Origin: Ignavibacteriae bacterium HGW-Ignavibacteriae-1
Lineage (GTDB): Bacteria; Bacteroidota; Ignavibacteria; Kapaibacteriales; UBA2268
Reading direction: 5' to 3'
Length of the DNA stretch: 64,000 nucleotides
Assembly (NCBI GenBank): GCA_002839825.1
Contig: PGYU01000012.1
Span: 21,658 to 85,657 of the forward strand
The notes under the pieces were generated by a model, which had not been told where the DNA came from, made no database searches, and was given only the letters and a program-made list of their open reading frames with translations. Position numbers and translations under genes: made by a program. Of the stretch, positions 35,991-44,551 are shown piece after piece. Within the stretch, counting starts at the first letter, position 1. Every line of letters begins with the position of its first letter.

Positions 35991-38378
35991 TCATTTCACA
36001 ACCACAAATTTTTGCGAATAATTTCCTATTCTTACAAAATAAACCCCAATCGGCAGATGCGAGATATCAATTCTTGGTAGAGACACGGCATGCCGTGTCT
36101 CTACAGTCATCACACATTCGCCAAGTGTGTTGAAAATTTTGATGTCAGAACCTTCATCAACCCCACGGTTAACCGTAGGGTTGATATCTACGGCTATTTC
36201 AATATATTCGCTTGCCGGATTGGGGAATATAAATAAGTCTTGTCCTCCGGACAGTATCGGCTCACTTGTATTTTCAACCGAACTGACGACTTTCTTCTTT
36301 GTTCGCCATAAGCCCGTATAATTCATTGCGTAAAGCCTCCCGTCATTACCGAGTCGCAATGCTGTAATTACTGATGGCTCTAACAAACCCTTGCTCATAT
36401 TGTGAAAAGACTTCAGCGAATCTGTGGAGCGGTATATACCACTTTGGGTAGGCATATAGAAGTATCCGGTTGTGTTATCTGTTAGGATTACGTCTTGATC
36501 ACTATTAATTTTGTTAGTGAATATGTTAGTCATAAATTTAAGTGGTGACTTGTTCGAATTCTGATATAAATATTTAGTCCAAGTTCTCCCATGATCCCGA
36601 GTTAATAACAAAAATCCATGCCCATAGTAAAAAACAAAACCAACGCCTGTGTGATAATTATATACTGTATATAAATAATGTTTATATTCTACATTTTTAA
36701 AAGCTGATTCTGAAGATTCGTTGTGAATTAAATTCCAAGACTTTCCATAATCCTTAGATAAGTAAACTTTTGCTGAGTCTGCAAAGAAAATGAATTCATC
36801 ATACTTATTAAATCGGAAACTTCCCTTAGTTATGGGTTCATTATTTGTAGGTAAATAGGCGTTTTCCAATATTTCCCAGGTCTCACCACAATCTTTTGAC
36901 TGTAAATAGTAATATTGGCGAGTCTTTCCATCTACTTGAACATACCCTCTCCCTAAATATCGGTTTTGATCATGTTCATCCCAATTATAATCCATAAACG
37001 AGATTGTTATGGAATCATTCGATTTAATCTGATAAAATGAATAAAATGGATATTCAGTAGTAAGTAAAGATGTTTTATATGTATCAACTATGTATTTATC
37101 ATTTGGTAAAATTCTCATTTGGTCACTTAAATTATCCGGTTGAAAATCTTCCCACATATAACTAACATCAATCCATTTAATATTATTATAATAACGCGAA
37201 GCAGTTAAAATTTCGGATTTTGAGTTGACCTGAAAGTAGAATGCACCCTTATAATTGTATAAGCCTGAATGCTTTTTAGTCCAAAGAGTGTCATTTAAAG
37301 ATAATTTTTCGATATTGCCACTAAAACAAGCATAAATATTATCTTTACTGTCCACAGCAATATCCATTATCGTACTATATATAAACGAATAAGGAATATC
37401 CTCCCATGTTTTCATTGCATCTCGGGAACGACGGAGATTAGCTCTGTTATTCTCAGGGCTTTTGGTTGAAGAATAAAATTCTGCTTCATTTAATTTGAAT
37501 AAACGATAAGTTTTCGCATTATAACCTTCAATCTCGGTTACTTCATAAGTCTTATTATCAATATCAATTACCATGTAGCCATTGCTCATAGTTATATAAA
37601 GTTTTTTTTGTGAATATGTTGGGTAAATCGAATAATAATTTGGTTGGCTTTTCCCGGGATCAAAATAAATATCACCCTCAGAATTAGAATTAAGTGTATC
37701 CCAAGAATTCCCATAATCTGTTGAACGTACTATTAAGATATTATCGCGAGGATTATCACTTTCAAAAAACAAAAAAAATGTTGATTCATCATAAAGTGAA
37801 GTCAAAAAATTAGTACCGTCTGCAATTTCATATTTAATGATATTTGTATCGTTTTTGGGATAATGTATGAAAAATACATTGTTATAACCCTTTTTTATAG
37901 ATTTCGATTCATAACACCAAAGGTCGAACCTTTTATCAACAAATAGCACTCTTCTTTGAATACTTCTTCCGGGAATTTTTGAATATCTTGAAAAATGGGT
38001 CACCTCCCAACTTGAGCCATAATCATATGAAATGAGGTTATAACCATCAGATTCCAAATCTGTGGTGTTGGGAAAAATATTATATGTATTGCCCTGAATA
38101 AAAAAATAATTATTCTGAATATTCAATGTGCTCCCGTAGTAAAGAATTGAATCAGGCATATTTAGCCTTGACCAATTTTCACCTTTATCTATTGATTTGA
38201 AAATGCCTGTTTTTGCAGCCGCATATAGTTCATCTTGTTCATTTACTTCAATCCTTACGTTGTCATCATTAAAGTATTCAATGTTCACTTTCTCCCATTC
38301 AGGGAAATCGTCTTGGGCGACAAGCCGCATTTGTACTATTAAAAGTATAAAAAATAGTATGTAAATTTTCATTTTCAT
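35991..38378 (-). CDS. Secreted BNR-repeat protein with T9SS signal
   Basis: A 795-residue exported protein. The signal peptide (MKMKIYILFFILLIV, ending near VAQ) starts at either of two ATGs six bases apart. Asp-box motifs recur through the chain (KSIDKGENW, VRSTDYGNSW, LSKDYGKSW, LTRDHGRTW, YRSTDSLKSF), predicting beta-propellers. The C-terminal 90 residues form a type IX sorting domain very similar at DNA level to those at 18.1 and 33.2 kb, with the same two palindromes in frame. The last residues (GVYFVRIGNYSQKFVVVK) have diverged and no dispersed repeat follows the stop, unlike the other two. Substrate or partner unknown. Confidence 0.88.
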   Translation of the reverse strand: MKMKIYILFFILLIVQMRLVAQDDFPEWEKVNIEYFNDDNVRIEVNEQDELYAAAKTGIFKSIDKGENWSRLNMPDSILYYGSTLNIQNNYFFIQGNTYNIFPNTTDLESDGYNLISYDYGSSWEVTHFSRYSKIPGRSIQRRVLFVDKRFDLWCYESKSIKKGYNNVFFIHYPKNDTNIIKYEIADGTNFLTSLYDESTFFLFFESDNPRDNILIVRSTDYGNSWDTLNSNSEGDIYFDPGKSQPNYYSIYPTYSQKKLYITMSNGYMVIDIDNKTYEVTEIEGYNAKTYRLFKLNEAEFYSSTKSPENNRANLRRSRDAMKTWEDIPYSFIYSTIMDIAVDSKDNIYACFSGNIEKLSLNDTLWTKKHSGLYNYKGAFYFQVNSKSEILTASRYYNNIKWIDVSYMWEDFQPDNLSDQMRILPNDKYIVDTYKTSLLTTEYPFYSFYQIKSNDSITISFMDYNWDEHDQNRYLGRGYVQVDGKTRQYYYLQSKDCGETWEILENAYLPTNNEPITKGSFRFNKYDEFIFFADSAKVYLSKDYGKSWNLIHNESSESAFKNVEYKHYLYTVYNYHTGVGFVFYYGHGFLLLTRDHGRTWTKYLYQNSNKSPLKFMTNIFTNKINSDQDVILTDNTTGYFYMPTQSGIYRSTDSLKSFHNMSKGLLEPSVITALRLGNDGRLYAMNYTGLWRTKKKVVSSVENTSEPILSGGQDLFIFPNPASEYIEIAVDINPTVNRGVDEGSDIKIFNTLGECVMTVETRHAVSLPRIDISHLPIGVYFVRIGNYSQKFVVVK
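36077..36104. repeat. 28-bp perfect palindrome in sorting domain
   Basis: GTAGAGACACGGCA and its exact complement, at the same codon position as in the esterase gene (between GECVMT and RIDISHLP). Confidence 0.9.
36160..36181. repeat. 22-bp near-perfect palindrome in sorting domain
   Basis: Same unit as at 18180-18201 with one substitution, encoding NPTVNRGV. Confidence 0.85.
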
Positions 38379-38463
38379 TCACCAAAAATTCCAAACAACA
38401 AACCCTATATATCCTATGACACATCAACACGAAATTTATCTCAGGAAATGTTTGAAAATATCT

Positions 38464-38573
38464 TCTGAACTATGATTATTTTGATTAAAATGATTTTTAT
38501 GATTTTATAATGTGGTGTTTGTATTCAGTTTTATCATATTAATCACAATAATCATAAAAATCATAGTTCAGAC
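38464..38573. repeat. TCTGAACTATGATT inverted pair, uninterrupted copy
   Basis: Ends 38464-38477 and 38559-38572, with TGTGGTGTTTG in the middle as in the 16781 copy. The interior is made of TGATT/AATCA words. Lacking the 101-bp TGTCCC-ended unit, it serves as the empty counterpart of the 16781 element. Confidence 0.75.
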
Positions 38574-38623
38574 AACCTTCTCATTCTGAACGCTGTTGCG
38601 GTCCCAACGAATTAAATTCCACT

Positions 38624-38660
38624 CTTGAGAGGTGTCTGCGCCAGCAGACGGGGTGGATTG
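38624..38660. repeat. GTCTGC-GCCA-GCAGAC hairpin repeat
   Basis: 6-bp stem within CTCTTGAGAGGTGTCTGCGC...GGGGTGGATTG. The same sequence in opposite orientation is at 63836-63873, directly before the sorting-domain remnant. Confidence 0.75.
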
Positions 38661-38662
38661 TT

Positions 38663-38689
38663 ACACACGAATAAATTCATAGGCTATGT
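38663..38689. repeat. CACGAATAAATTCAT hairpin, copy 3
   Basis: Copy of the 20369 and 20519 units, again followed by GGCTATG. Confidence 0.7.
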
Positions 38690-38709
38690 TGTCTTCTTAC
38701 CAATTCAAT

Positions 38710-38816
38710 CTTTGCGTCCTTTGCGTATTCTCTGCGAACTTTGCGGTTTAAGTATATTAGCCCGTCCTAAAAAATATTCGTAACACCCCCTAACCCCCTC
38801 TTGAGAAGATGGGGGA
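38710..38816. repeat. TTTGCGTCC unit plus CACCCCCTAACCCCCTC repeat, copy 2
   Basis: The two units are adjacent here, in the same order as in island 3 (20613-20792), where about 70 bp separates them. Confidence 0.75.
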
Positions 38817-38905
38817 CAAGACACTCTCCATTTTGTGCAAATCTTGGGCAAAAAGTTTGCCGAATTTGCCTTATATTGCGAGATTGAATTGAATATTAGT
38901 TGAAG

Positions 38906-41134
38906 ATGAATAATAGAATTGCAGAAATAACCAAGGGACTGAATTCGGAGCAGGAGAAAGGCGTTACTTCCATGAATGGTCCGGTGATGATTGTGGCAGG
39001 TGCCGGAAGTGGCAAAACACGTGTGTTGACTCATAGGATTGCTTATTTGCTCGAGCACGATGTCTCGCCCGACAAAATTTTAGCCTTGACATTTACGAAC
39101 AAAGCCGCTAAGGAGATGAAGGAACGGATTTCGTCGCTCGTCGCTCCACATCTTGCTGAAAGAGTTTGGGCGGGTACATTCCATTCGATTTTTGCCCGAA
39201 TATTACGCCAAACAGCATCCAAAATCGGCTATACGAGCGACTTCACAATTTATGATACTGATGATTCGATGGGTGCGGTAAAGCGTGTGATGCAAAATCT
39301 TGGCATCTCCAACCAGCAAATCAGCCACCAAGTAGCACGTAACGCAATTTCGAGCGCCAAGAATAAGATGGTTACTCGCAAGGAATACGCTCAGATGGCT
39401 ACTTCGATTCAAGAAAAGCAATTGGCTTTGATTTACAACGAATACGAAAATTATTTGCAATTGAATAATTCGATGGATTTCGACGATTTGTTGATTAATT
39501 TAATCGTGCTGTTGCGCCAAGACCGCGAAGTGTTGGAACGATACCAAAATCGTTTCAAATATATCTTGGTGGACGAGTACCAAGATACTAATCGCCCGCA
39601 ATATATCGCAATCAAGCTGTTGGCAGAGGCTCACCAAAATATTTGCGTCGTCGGCGATGATGCTCAGAGCATTTATCGGTGGCGCGGTGCAGATATTCAA
39701 AATATTCTGCATTTCAAGAAGGATTATCCCTACTCGAAAATCATCCGATTGGAGCAAAATTATCGCTCTACAAAAACAATTCTGGCAGCCGCAGACAGCA
39801 TAATCAAGCGAAATAAGAATCAGATTCATAAGACTTTGTGGACGGATAATCCCGAAGGCGAAAAAATAGACTTGCTCCGGTGCAACGATGATTTTGACGA
39901 AGCGATAAAAATCGCTACACGAGTGGATATGTTCAGCCGAAACGGCTATTCGCTGAATGATATTGCCGTTTTGTACCGCACAAATGCCCAATCTATGGTG
40001 CTCGAAAATGCCCTGCGAAAGTCAAATATTCCATATATTATCGTAGGTGGAATCTCCTTTTACAAACGGAAAGAAATCAAAGATGTGTTGTCATATATTC
40101 GCTTGTTGGTCAATCCAAAGGACGACGAGGCATATTACCGCATTATCAACGAGCCTCCACGCGGAATCGGTCAGACGACCTTGAAACACGTTCGGCATTT
40201 TTCGTCATCTAAGCAAATGTGCTTGAGCGATGCCTTCTCGCGAATCACCGAGATTGGTGATTTGCAGCAAAGAGCAATTGTTGCTATTCGGGATTTCGAA
40301 GCATTTTTGAATGTTTATCGCGAAAAAATCGTGCACGAAGAAAATCCTGCAAATGTAATTGCGGAATATATCGAAACGACGGGATTGCTCGAGATGTACA
40401 AGGAAATGAATACTGAGGAATCTTTAGACCGTTGGAATAATGTGCTGCAAATTCTATCGGATATTAAAAGCTTTTTCAAAACAAATCCTGAATTGACAAT
40501 TGCGGATTATATTCAACAAATTTCGCTGATGTCGGACATTGACGAGAAGGATTTGAAATCGGGAAGTTTGACTTTGATGACAGTGCACTCTGCAAAAGGT
40601 TTAGAGTACCCGATTGTATTCATTTCGGGTATGGAACGAGGGCTATTCCCATTGCAACGCCAAGACATGCATGAAGAAGAGGAAGAGGAGGAAAGACGTT
40701 TATTCTATGTTGGTGTGACTCGAGCCAAGGAAAGACTTTTATTGACATATGCTGACCGTAGAGCAAGATTTGGAGACGTTAGCGAGCAATCACCATCGAA
40801 TTTTTTGAGGGAAATCAATCCCGATTTGATTAATCGTCCCGAATATCGCAAACCTGCAACATCATTCACAGCACCGAAACCAAAGCTATTTGCCAAGAAA
40901 GAGGACACTTCGTTTGGAAATTTCAGTCAAATTCCCGAGCAAGATTATTACTCACAAATAGAACCGGTTAATGTGTCGTTCAAAGTTGGCGATATAATCA
41001 AGCATCCGCACTTCGGTAAGGGCAAAATCATGCACCTTAACGGAGTTGGTAAGCAACTCAAAGCTGTAATCAAATTTGATTCAATCGGCAATAAAAACCT
41101 AATGCTGGAATATGCAAAATTGGAAAAAATCTAA
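38906..41134 (+). CDS. UvrD/PcrA-type DNA helicase
   Basis: A superfamily 1A 3'-5' helicase of 742 residues acting in DNA repair, replication restart and plasmid or nucleoprotein removal. Motifs seen in order: Q-motif LNSEQEKGV, Walker A AGAGSGKTR, motif Ib TFHSIFAR, motif II VDEYQDTN, motif III GDDAQSIYRWRGAD, motif IV EQNYRST, motif V TVHSAKGLEYPIVF and motif VI VGVTRAKERL. The C-terminal VGDIIKHPHFGKGKI segment is the Tudor-like domain typical of PcrA/UvrD. The frame opens at a TTG (38900), but the ATG at 38906 is the likelier start. It overlaps the convergent TPR gene by four bases. Confidence 0.95.
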   Translation: MNNRIAEITKGLNSEQEKGVTSMNGPVMIVAGAGSGKTRVLTHRIAYLLEHDVSPDKILALTFTNKAAKEMKERISSLVAPHLAERVWAGTFHSIFARILRQTASKIGYTSDFTIYDTDDSMGAVKRVMQNLGISNQQISHQVARNAISSAKNKMVTRKEYAQMATSIQEKQLALIYNEYENYLQLNNSMDFDDLLINLIVLLRQDREVLERYQNRFKYILVDEYQDTNRPQYIAIKLLAEAHQNICVVGDDAQSIYRWRGADIQNILHFKKDYPYSKIIRLEQNYRSTKTILAAADSIIKRNKNQIHKTLWTDNPEGEKIDLLRCNDDFDEAIKIATRVDMFSRNGYSLNDIAVLYRTNAQSMVLENALRKSNIPYIIVGGISFYKRKEIKDVLSYIRLLVNPKDDEAYYRIINEPPRGIGQTTLKHVRHFSSSKQMCLSDAFSRITEIGDLQQRAIVAIRDFEAFLNVYREKIVHEENPANVIAEYIETTGLLEMYKEMNTEESLDRWNNVLQILSDIKSFFKTNPELTIADYIQQISLMSDIDEKDLKSGSLTLMTVHSAKGLEYPIVFISGMERGLFPLQRQDMHEEEEEEERRLFYVGVTRAKERLLLTYADRRARFGDVSEQSPSNFLREINPDLINRPEYRKPATSFTAPKPKLFAKKEDTSFGNFSQIPEQDYYSQIEPVNVSFKVGDIIKHPHFGKGKIMHLNGVGKQLKAVIKFDSIGNKNLMLEYAKLEKI

Positions 41135-42429
41135 TCCAATTTGTAATTTTCTCCGATTTTAATAGTCTGAAGAGCGCGGTCATATACTTTGCGGTAATAT
41201 CCGAAAGTATCCTCAGGGGCTTGAAAATAGACGAAAATAAGATTATCACCCCATGCTATAGCATACTCGTACATGTTAAATCTCAAATAGTTTTGGTCAG
41301 CTTGCACCGTCGAAAGGTTCAATAAGGTGCCATGTTGGTTCCATTCTTGGTGACGTTGCCATTGAACAGTATATTCTTGCATATCCTCGTTGCTATAATC
41401 CAGACTTCCTTTCCAAAAATCGAGAATGTCTGATTCGCTCTTAACCTCATATTTTGAACTCATGTCTTTCATAATCCCAACAGTCACACCTATTAGCATT
41501 GCTTCAGATTCGATTGAAATATCTTCAGGTGTGATGAAGAAATTAATCATGCCTCCGCTTGTATCGGATTCGATTAGATTCCAGCCTTCGGGCAAATCCA
41601 TGAAAAAGTCTTTTCCGGCATTCGAATAAGTAACAAATTTCAAATCTTCAACGGGAGTATATTTTGCATATTTGATTTCTTCAGCTTTAGCTTTGTCAGC
41701 ATCTGCATTTATCGAATCGCCCATAAAATGATGAATATAAGCCCTATTCATCAAAGCTTCTATATCGGTAGAGTCAAGTTCGATAGCTTTAGTCAAATCA
41801 CTAATTGCTTTGGTTGGAGCACCATTTTTGAAATGTGAATTTCCCCGATTAAAGTAAATTTTGGAATTGATTAGACCAAGTTCCATTGTTTTATCATAAT
41901 TTTCGACTGACTTTGCGTAATCGCCGAGATAGTAGTACAATCCTGCACGTTGCAGATATAGTTCGGGATTTTTCGGGTCAATTTTAACAGCTTGGTCAAA
42001 ATCTACAATTGCTTTATCGAATTCGCCTTTAGATACGAGTGCAGAGCCTCTGTTTATATATGCTTGTGCAAATTTCGGGTCTAATTTGATTGCTACGCTA
42101 AAATCATCGAATGCCATATCAACATTACCCATATAACTATGGCACAGACCTCTGTTATTGTGAGCATCGGGGTTTTTCTTGTCTTTATCAATCACCAAGT
42201 TAAAATCCGCAAGTGCTTTATCAAATTGGTTAAGGTATAAATAAGCCATACCGCGACGGTAGTAGATATCGGCATCTTGCTTGCCACCCTTCATTACTTC
42301 GGTGTAAAGCTCTAATGCTTTTTGGTAATCGCCATTAAACATGGCATTGTTGGCTGATTCGTACTTGTCGGCGGCTAAGATTGTAATCGAAAAGAACATA
42401 AATGCGAGTGCTACTATAACAAATTTCAT
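41131..42429 (-). CDS. Exported TPR-repeat protein
   Basis: A 432-residue protein with a signal peptide (MKFVIVALAFMFFSI, ending near LAA) and about six or seven tetratricopeptide repeats over residues 23-255 (YYRRGMAYLYLNQFDKALADF, AHNNRGLCHSYMGN, AYINRGSALVSKGEFDKAI). The remaining about 175 residues form a separate domain of unknown fold that may resemble membrane-export PsbP/DUF1795-like segments (FFMDLPEGWNLIE). It is probably a periplasmic scaffold. It is last in the obg-side minus-strand run but 79 bp separates it from obg. Confidence 0.8.
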   Translation of the reverse strand: MKFVIVALAFMFFSITILAADKYESANNAMFNGDYQKALELYTEVMKGGKQDADIYYRRGMAYLYLNQFDKALADFNLVIDKDKKNPDAHNNRGLCHSYMGNVDMAFDDFSVAIKLDPKFAQAYINRGSALVSKGEFDKAIVDFDQAVKIDPKNPELYLQRAGLYYYLGDYAKSVENYDKTMELGLINSKIYFNRGNSHFKNGAPTKAISDLTKAIELDSTDIEALMNRAYIHHFMGDSINADADKAKAEEIKYAKYTPVEDLKFVTYSNAGKDFFMDLPEGWNLIESDTSGGMINFFITPEDISIESEAMLIGVTVGIMKDMSSKYEVKSESDILDFWKGSLDYSNEDMQEYTVQWQRHQEWNQHGTLLNLSTVQADQNYLRFNMYEYAIAWGDNLIFVYFQAPEDTFGYYRKVYDRALQTIKIGENYKLD

Positions 42430-42508
42430 ATTTTTTTAAAAATAATTGTTGTACATAATAATAAGACACTTCAAACTGTAAAACGTCACAATGATTTGAA
42501 GTTTTTTT

Positions 42509-43498
42509 TTACATTTGGCTTAATTCATTCCACATTGCCAATTTTAACTCAGTAGTATTAGTATGAGCAACGGATGAAATGAGCATGGTTTTTGTGTTTT
42601 TCTCTTTAAATTTCAATGCTTTAAGCTCTTTAATCCTTTCTTGGTCAACCATATCAACTTTGCTGATGCAAATTATCCTTTTCTTGAAACTCATCTCCGG
42701 ATTATATTTGTCAAGTTCCTTTCTTAATATCATATAATCTTTTTCAGGATGTGGGCTGTCTGCGGGAATTAAGAACACGAGCAATCGGCAACGTTCAACA
42801 TGGCGAAGGAATTGAATCCCGAGACCTTTGCCATCGGCAGCGCCTTCTATCAAGCCGGGAATATCGGCAATTGTGAAGTTTTGCCCGACGTCAATACTTG
42901 CTATACCCAGATTGGGGACAAGTGTTGTAAATGGATAATCGGCTATCTTAGGTCTGGCAGATGACAAAACGGAAATTAAAGTTGATTTGCCGGCATTTGG
43001 AAAACCGACAAGCCCAACGTCAGCGAGCAATTTAAGCTCTAAAATCACTTCCATTTCAAGTCCCGGTTGCCCGGGATTTGCTCTGCGAGGTGCCCGATTA
43101 GTCGCAGTGGCATACATCGCATTGCCCCAGCCGCCATTTCCACCGCGAGCGAGTACAAATTCTTCATCATGTTCGGACAAATCAGCAATTATATTGCCGT
43201 CAATGTCCTTGATTTCAGTTCCAAGTGGTACTTTGATAATTATATCTTTACCGTCACGCCCTGTTTTGCGTGATTTTCCGCCATGAGCACCATTTGAGGC
43301 AAGAAATTCGCGCTTGAACTTAAAGTCCACAAGCGTATTGCTATGTGGGTCAACCTTGAAAACTACGTCTCCGCCTTTGCCGCCATTACCACCGTCAGGA
43401 CCGCCCTTAGGTACAAATTTTTCAGTCCTGAAACTAAGGTGCCCGTCGCCACCGTCACCTGCTTTTACAAAAATTGCTGCTATGTCTATAAACTTCAT
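42509..43498 (-). CDS. obg: GTPase Obg/CgtA
   Basis: A ribosome-associated GTPase for 50S assembly and stress control. The Gly-rich Obg fold fills residues 1-158 (GGPDGGNGGKGGD, RGGNGGWGNAMYAT). The G domain follows with G1 GFPNAGKST, G3 DIPGLIEGA and G4-like SKVD. At 329 residues it stops after the G domain, lacking the variable C-terminal OCT domain seen in some Obg proteins, which is common in this part of the tree. The start is the ATG at 43498, three bases after the preceding gene. Confidence 0.96.
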   Translation of the reverse strand: MKFIDIAAIFVKAGDGGDGHLSFRTEKFVPKGGPDGGNGGKGGDVVFKVDPHSNTLVDFKFKREFLASNGAHGGKSRKTGRDGKDIIIKVPLGTEIKDIDGNIIADLSEHDEEFVLARGGNGGWGNAMYATATNRAPRRANPGQPGLEMEVILELKLLADVGLVGFPNAGKSTLISVLSSARPKIADYPFTTLVPNLGIASIDVGQNFTIADIPGLIEGAADGKGLGIQFLRHVERCRLLVFLIPADSPHPEKDYMILRKELDKYNPEMSFKKRIICISKVDMVDQERIKELKALKFKEKNTKTMLISSVAHTNTTELKLAMWNELSQM

Positions 43499-43501
43499 TT
43501 T

Positions 43502-44494
43502 CTATTCCGTTTTATCCTTTTGTTCTAAATCATCAGTTTTATCCGACTCTACAATATAAAAATCATCCGCTGTATCAATATGTTCTATGTGGTTTAGGTA
43601 AAAATCTTCATCTGCTTCCGAGCTTATTTCCGTCTCTTCTTCTTTGGCTTCGACAATCAAATCATTATTTTCTAATGCAGGGAAATCTACTTCTTCGTCT
43701 TCGACAAGAATGGATTCAATCGGCTCAACATTATCTTTTTCGATTTTGCTCATTTGAATCGCTAATTGTTCTTTGCTAATCAAGTCCGATTCGATATAAT
43801 CTTCTTCAATCAGTTCAATTGCCAAATATAAGCCTTTATCACGCAAAATTTCGTTTATCAAATTTACTTGGATTTTCTGCGGCTCGCCATCTCCGAAAAT
43901 TTCAAAAACAGGAGTCAGAAATTCTACAAATTCTTCGATTGAATTATCTTTGTGGAACTGCTCGTCTAACGCTCTAATCATTTTCGTAAATTGGGCAGCG
44001 CTGATTATTGCCGTCATGTCTTTTGCAGACAGTTCTTCATATTCAGTAATCGAATAATACAAAATGTGAACGTGATATTGCGAAAATAATTGAAGACCCA
44101 ATAAGACATCGAAAGTCATCTTTGTCGCATCGCCTCTGAATATAACGCTTTCAAGGGTTTCGAGAGGTTTCAACAAAAAATTAAACTTCAATTCGACGGC
44201 TTGCTCTATTAGTGTGCGAGCAGAATCATTGCTAATGAGGCAATTTTCGATGAAAAAGTTGCAAAATTTGTCAAAACTTTCGAGAGTCAAATCGTAATGC
44301 AAGAATCCGTCAGATAATAATTCAAATTTTACAAATTCGTTGAAAATCAGACGTTTAGTTTCGTTTCTGACAAAATTATTTACAAAATCATCACCAAAAT
44401 CGAACCCAAACAAATACGAAAGTTCATGTTTGTCTGCTACCGGTAGTAAATCGAGCAATTCGCTCTGTTTTTCTTCAATTATATCATCAATCAT
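43502..44494 (-). CDS. Hypothetical acidic protein next to obg
   Basis: A 330-residue protein I do not recognise. There is no signal peptide or membrane helix. The first about 230 residues look mostly helical and globular. The last 100 are low-complexity and strongly acidic (EEDYIESDL ... VEAKEEETEISSEADED). It is three bases upstream of obg and should be co-translated with it, while 57 bp separates it from radA. A role linked to ribosome assembly or DNA repair is possible from context only. Confidence 0.7.
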   Translation of the reverse strand: MIDDIIEEKQSELLDLLPVADKHELSYLFGFDFGDDFVNNFVRNETKRLIFNEFVKFELLSDGFLHYDLTLESFDKFCNFFIENCLISNDSARTLIEQAVELKFNFLLKPLETLESVIFRGDATKMTFDVLLGLQLFSQYHVHILYYSITEYEELSAKDMTAIISAAQFTKMIRALDEQFHKDNSIEEFVEFLTPVFEIFGDGEPQKIQVNLINEILRDKGLYLAIELIEEDYIESDLISKEQLAIQMSKIEKDNVEPIESILVEDEEVDFPALENNDLIVEAKEEETEISSEADEDFYLNHIEHIDTADDFYIVESDKTDDLEQKDKTE

Positions 44495-44551
44495 AAAATA
44501 TCGAATATTATTCCAAAAATGTCAACACTAATTAAGCAAGATAAATCAATT

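Larger units (their letters stand above)
38379..38905. other. Intergenic repeat island 5
   Basis: About 525 bases without a gene, between two divergent genes. They hold the TCTGAACTATGATT inverted pair (38464-38573), a CATTCTGA fragment, a GTCTGC/GCAGAC hairpin (38624-38660), the CACGAATAAATTCAT hairpin (38663-38689), the TTTGCGTCC unit (38710-38760) and the CACCCCCTAACCCCCTC repeat (38757-38816). The last 90 bases should contain the helicase promoter. Confidence 0.75.

Noticed and set aside
42470..42508. CTTCAAA/TTTGAAG hairpin followed by a T-run on the plus strand
   Set aside because: No plus-strand gene ends here: both flanking genes are on the minus strand, and on that strand no T-run follows the stem.
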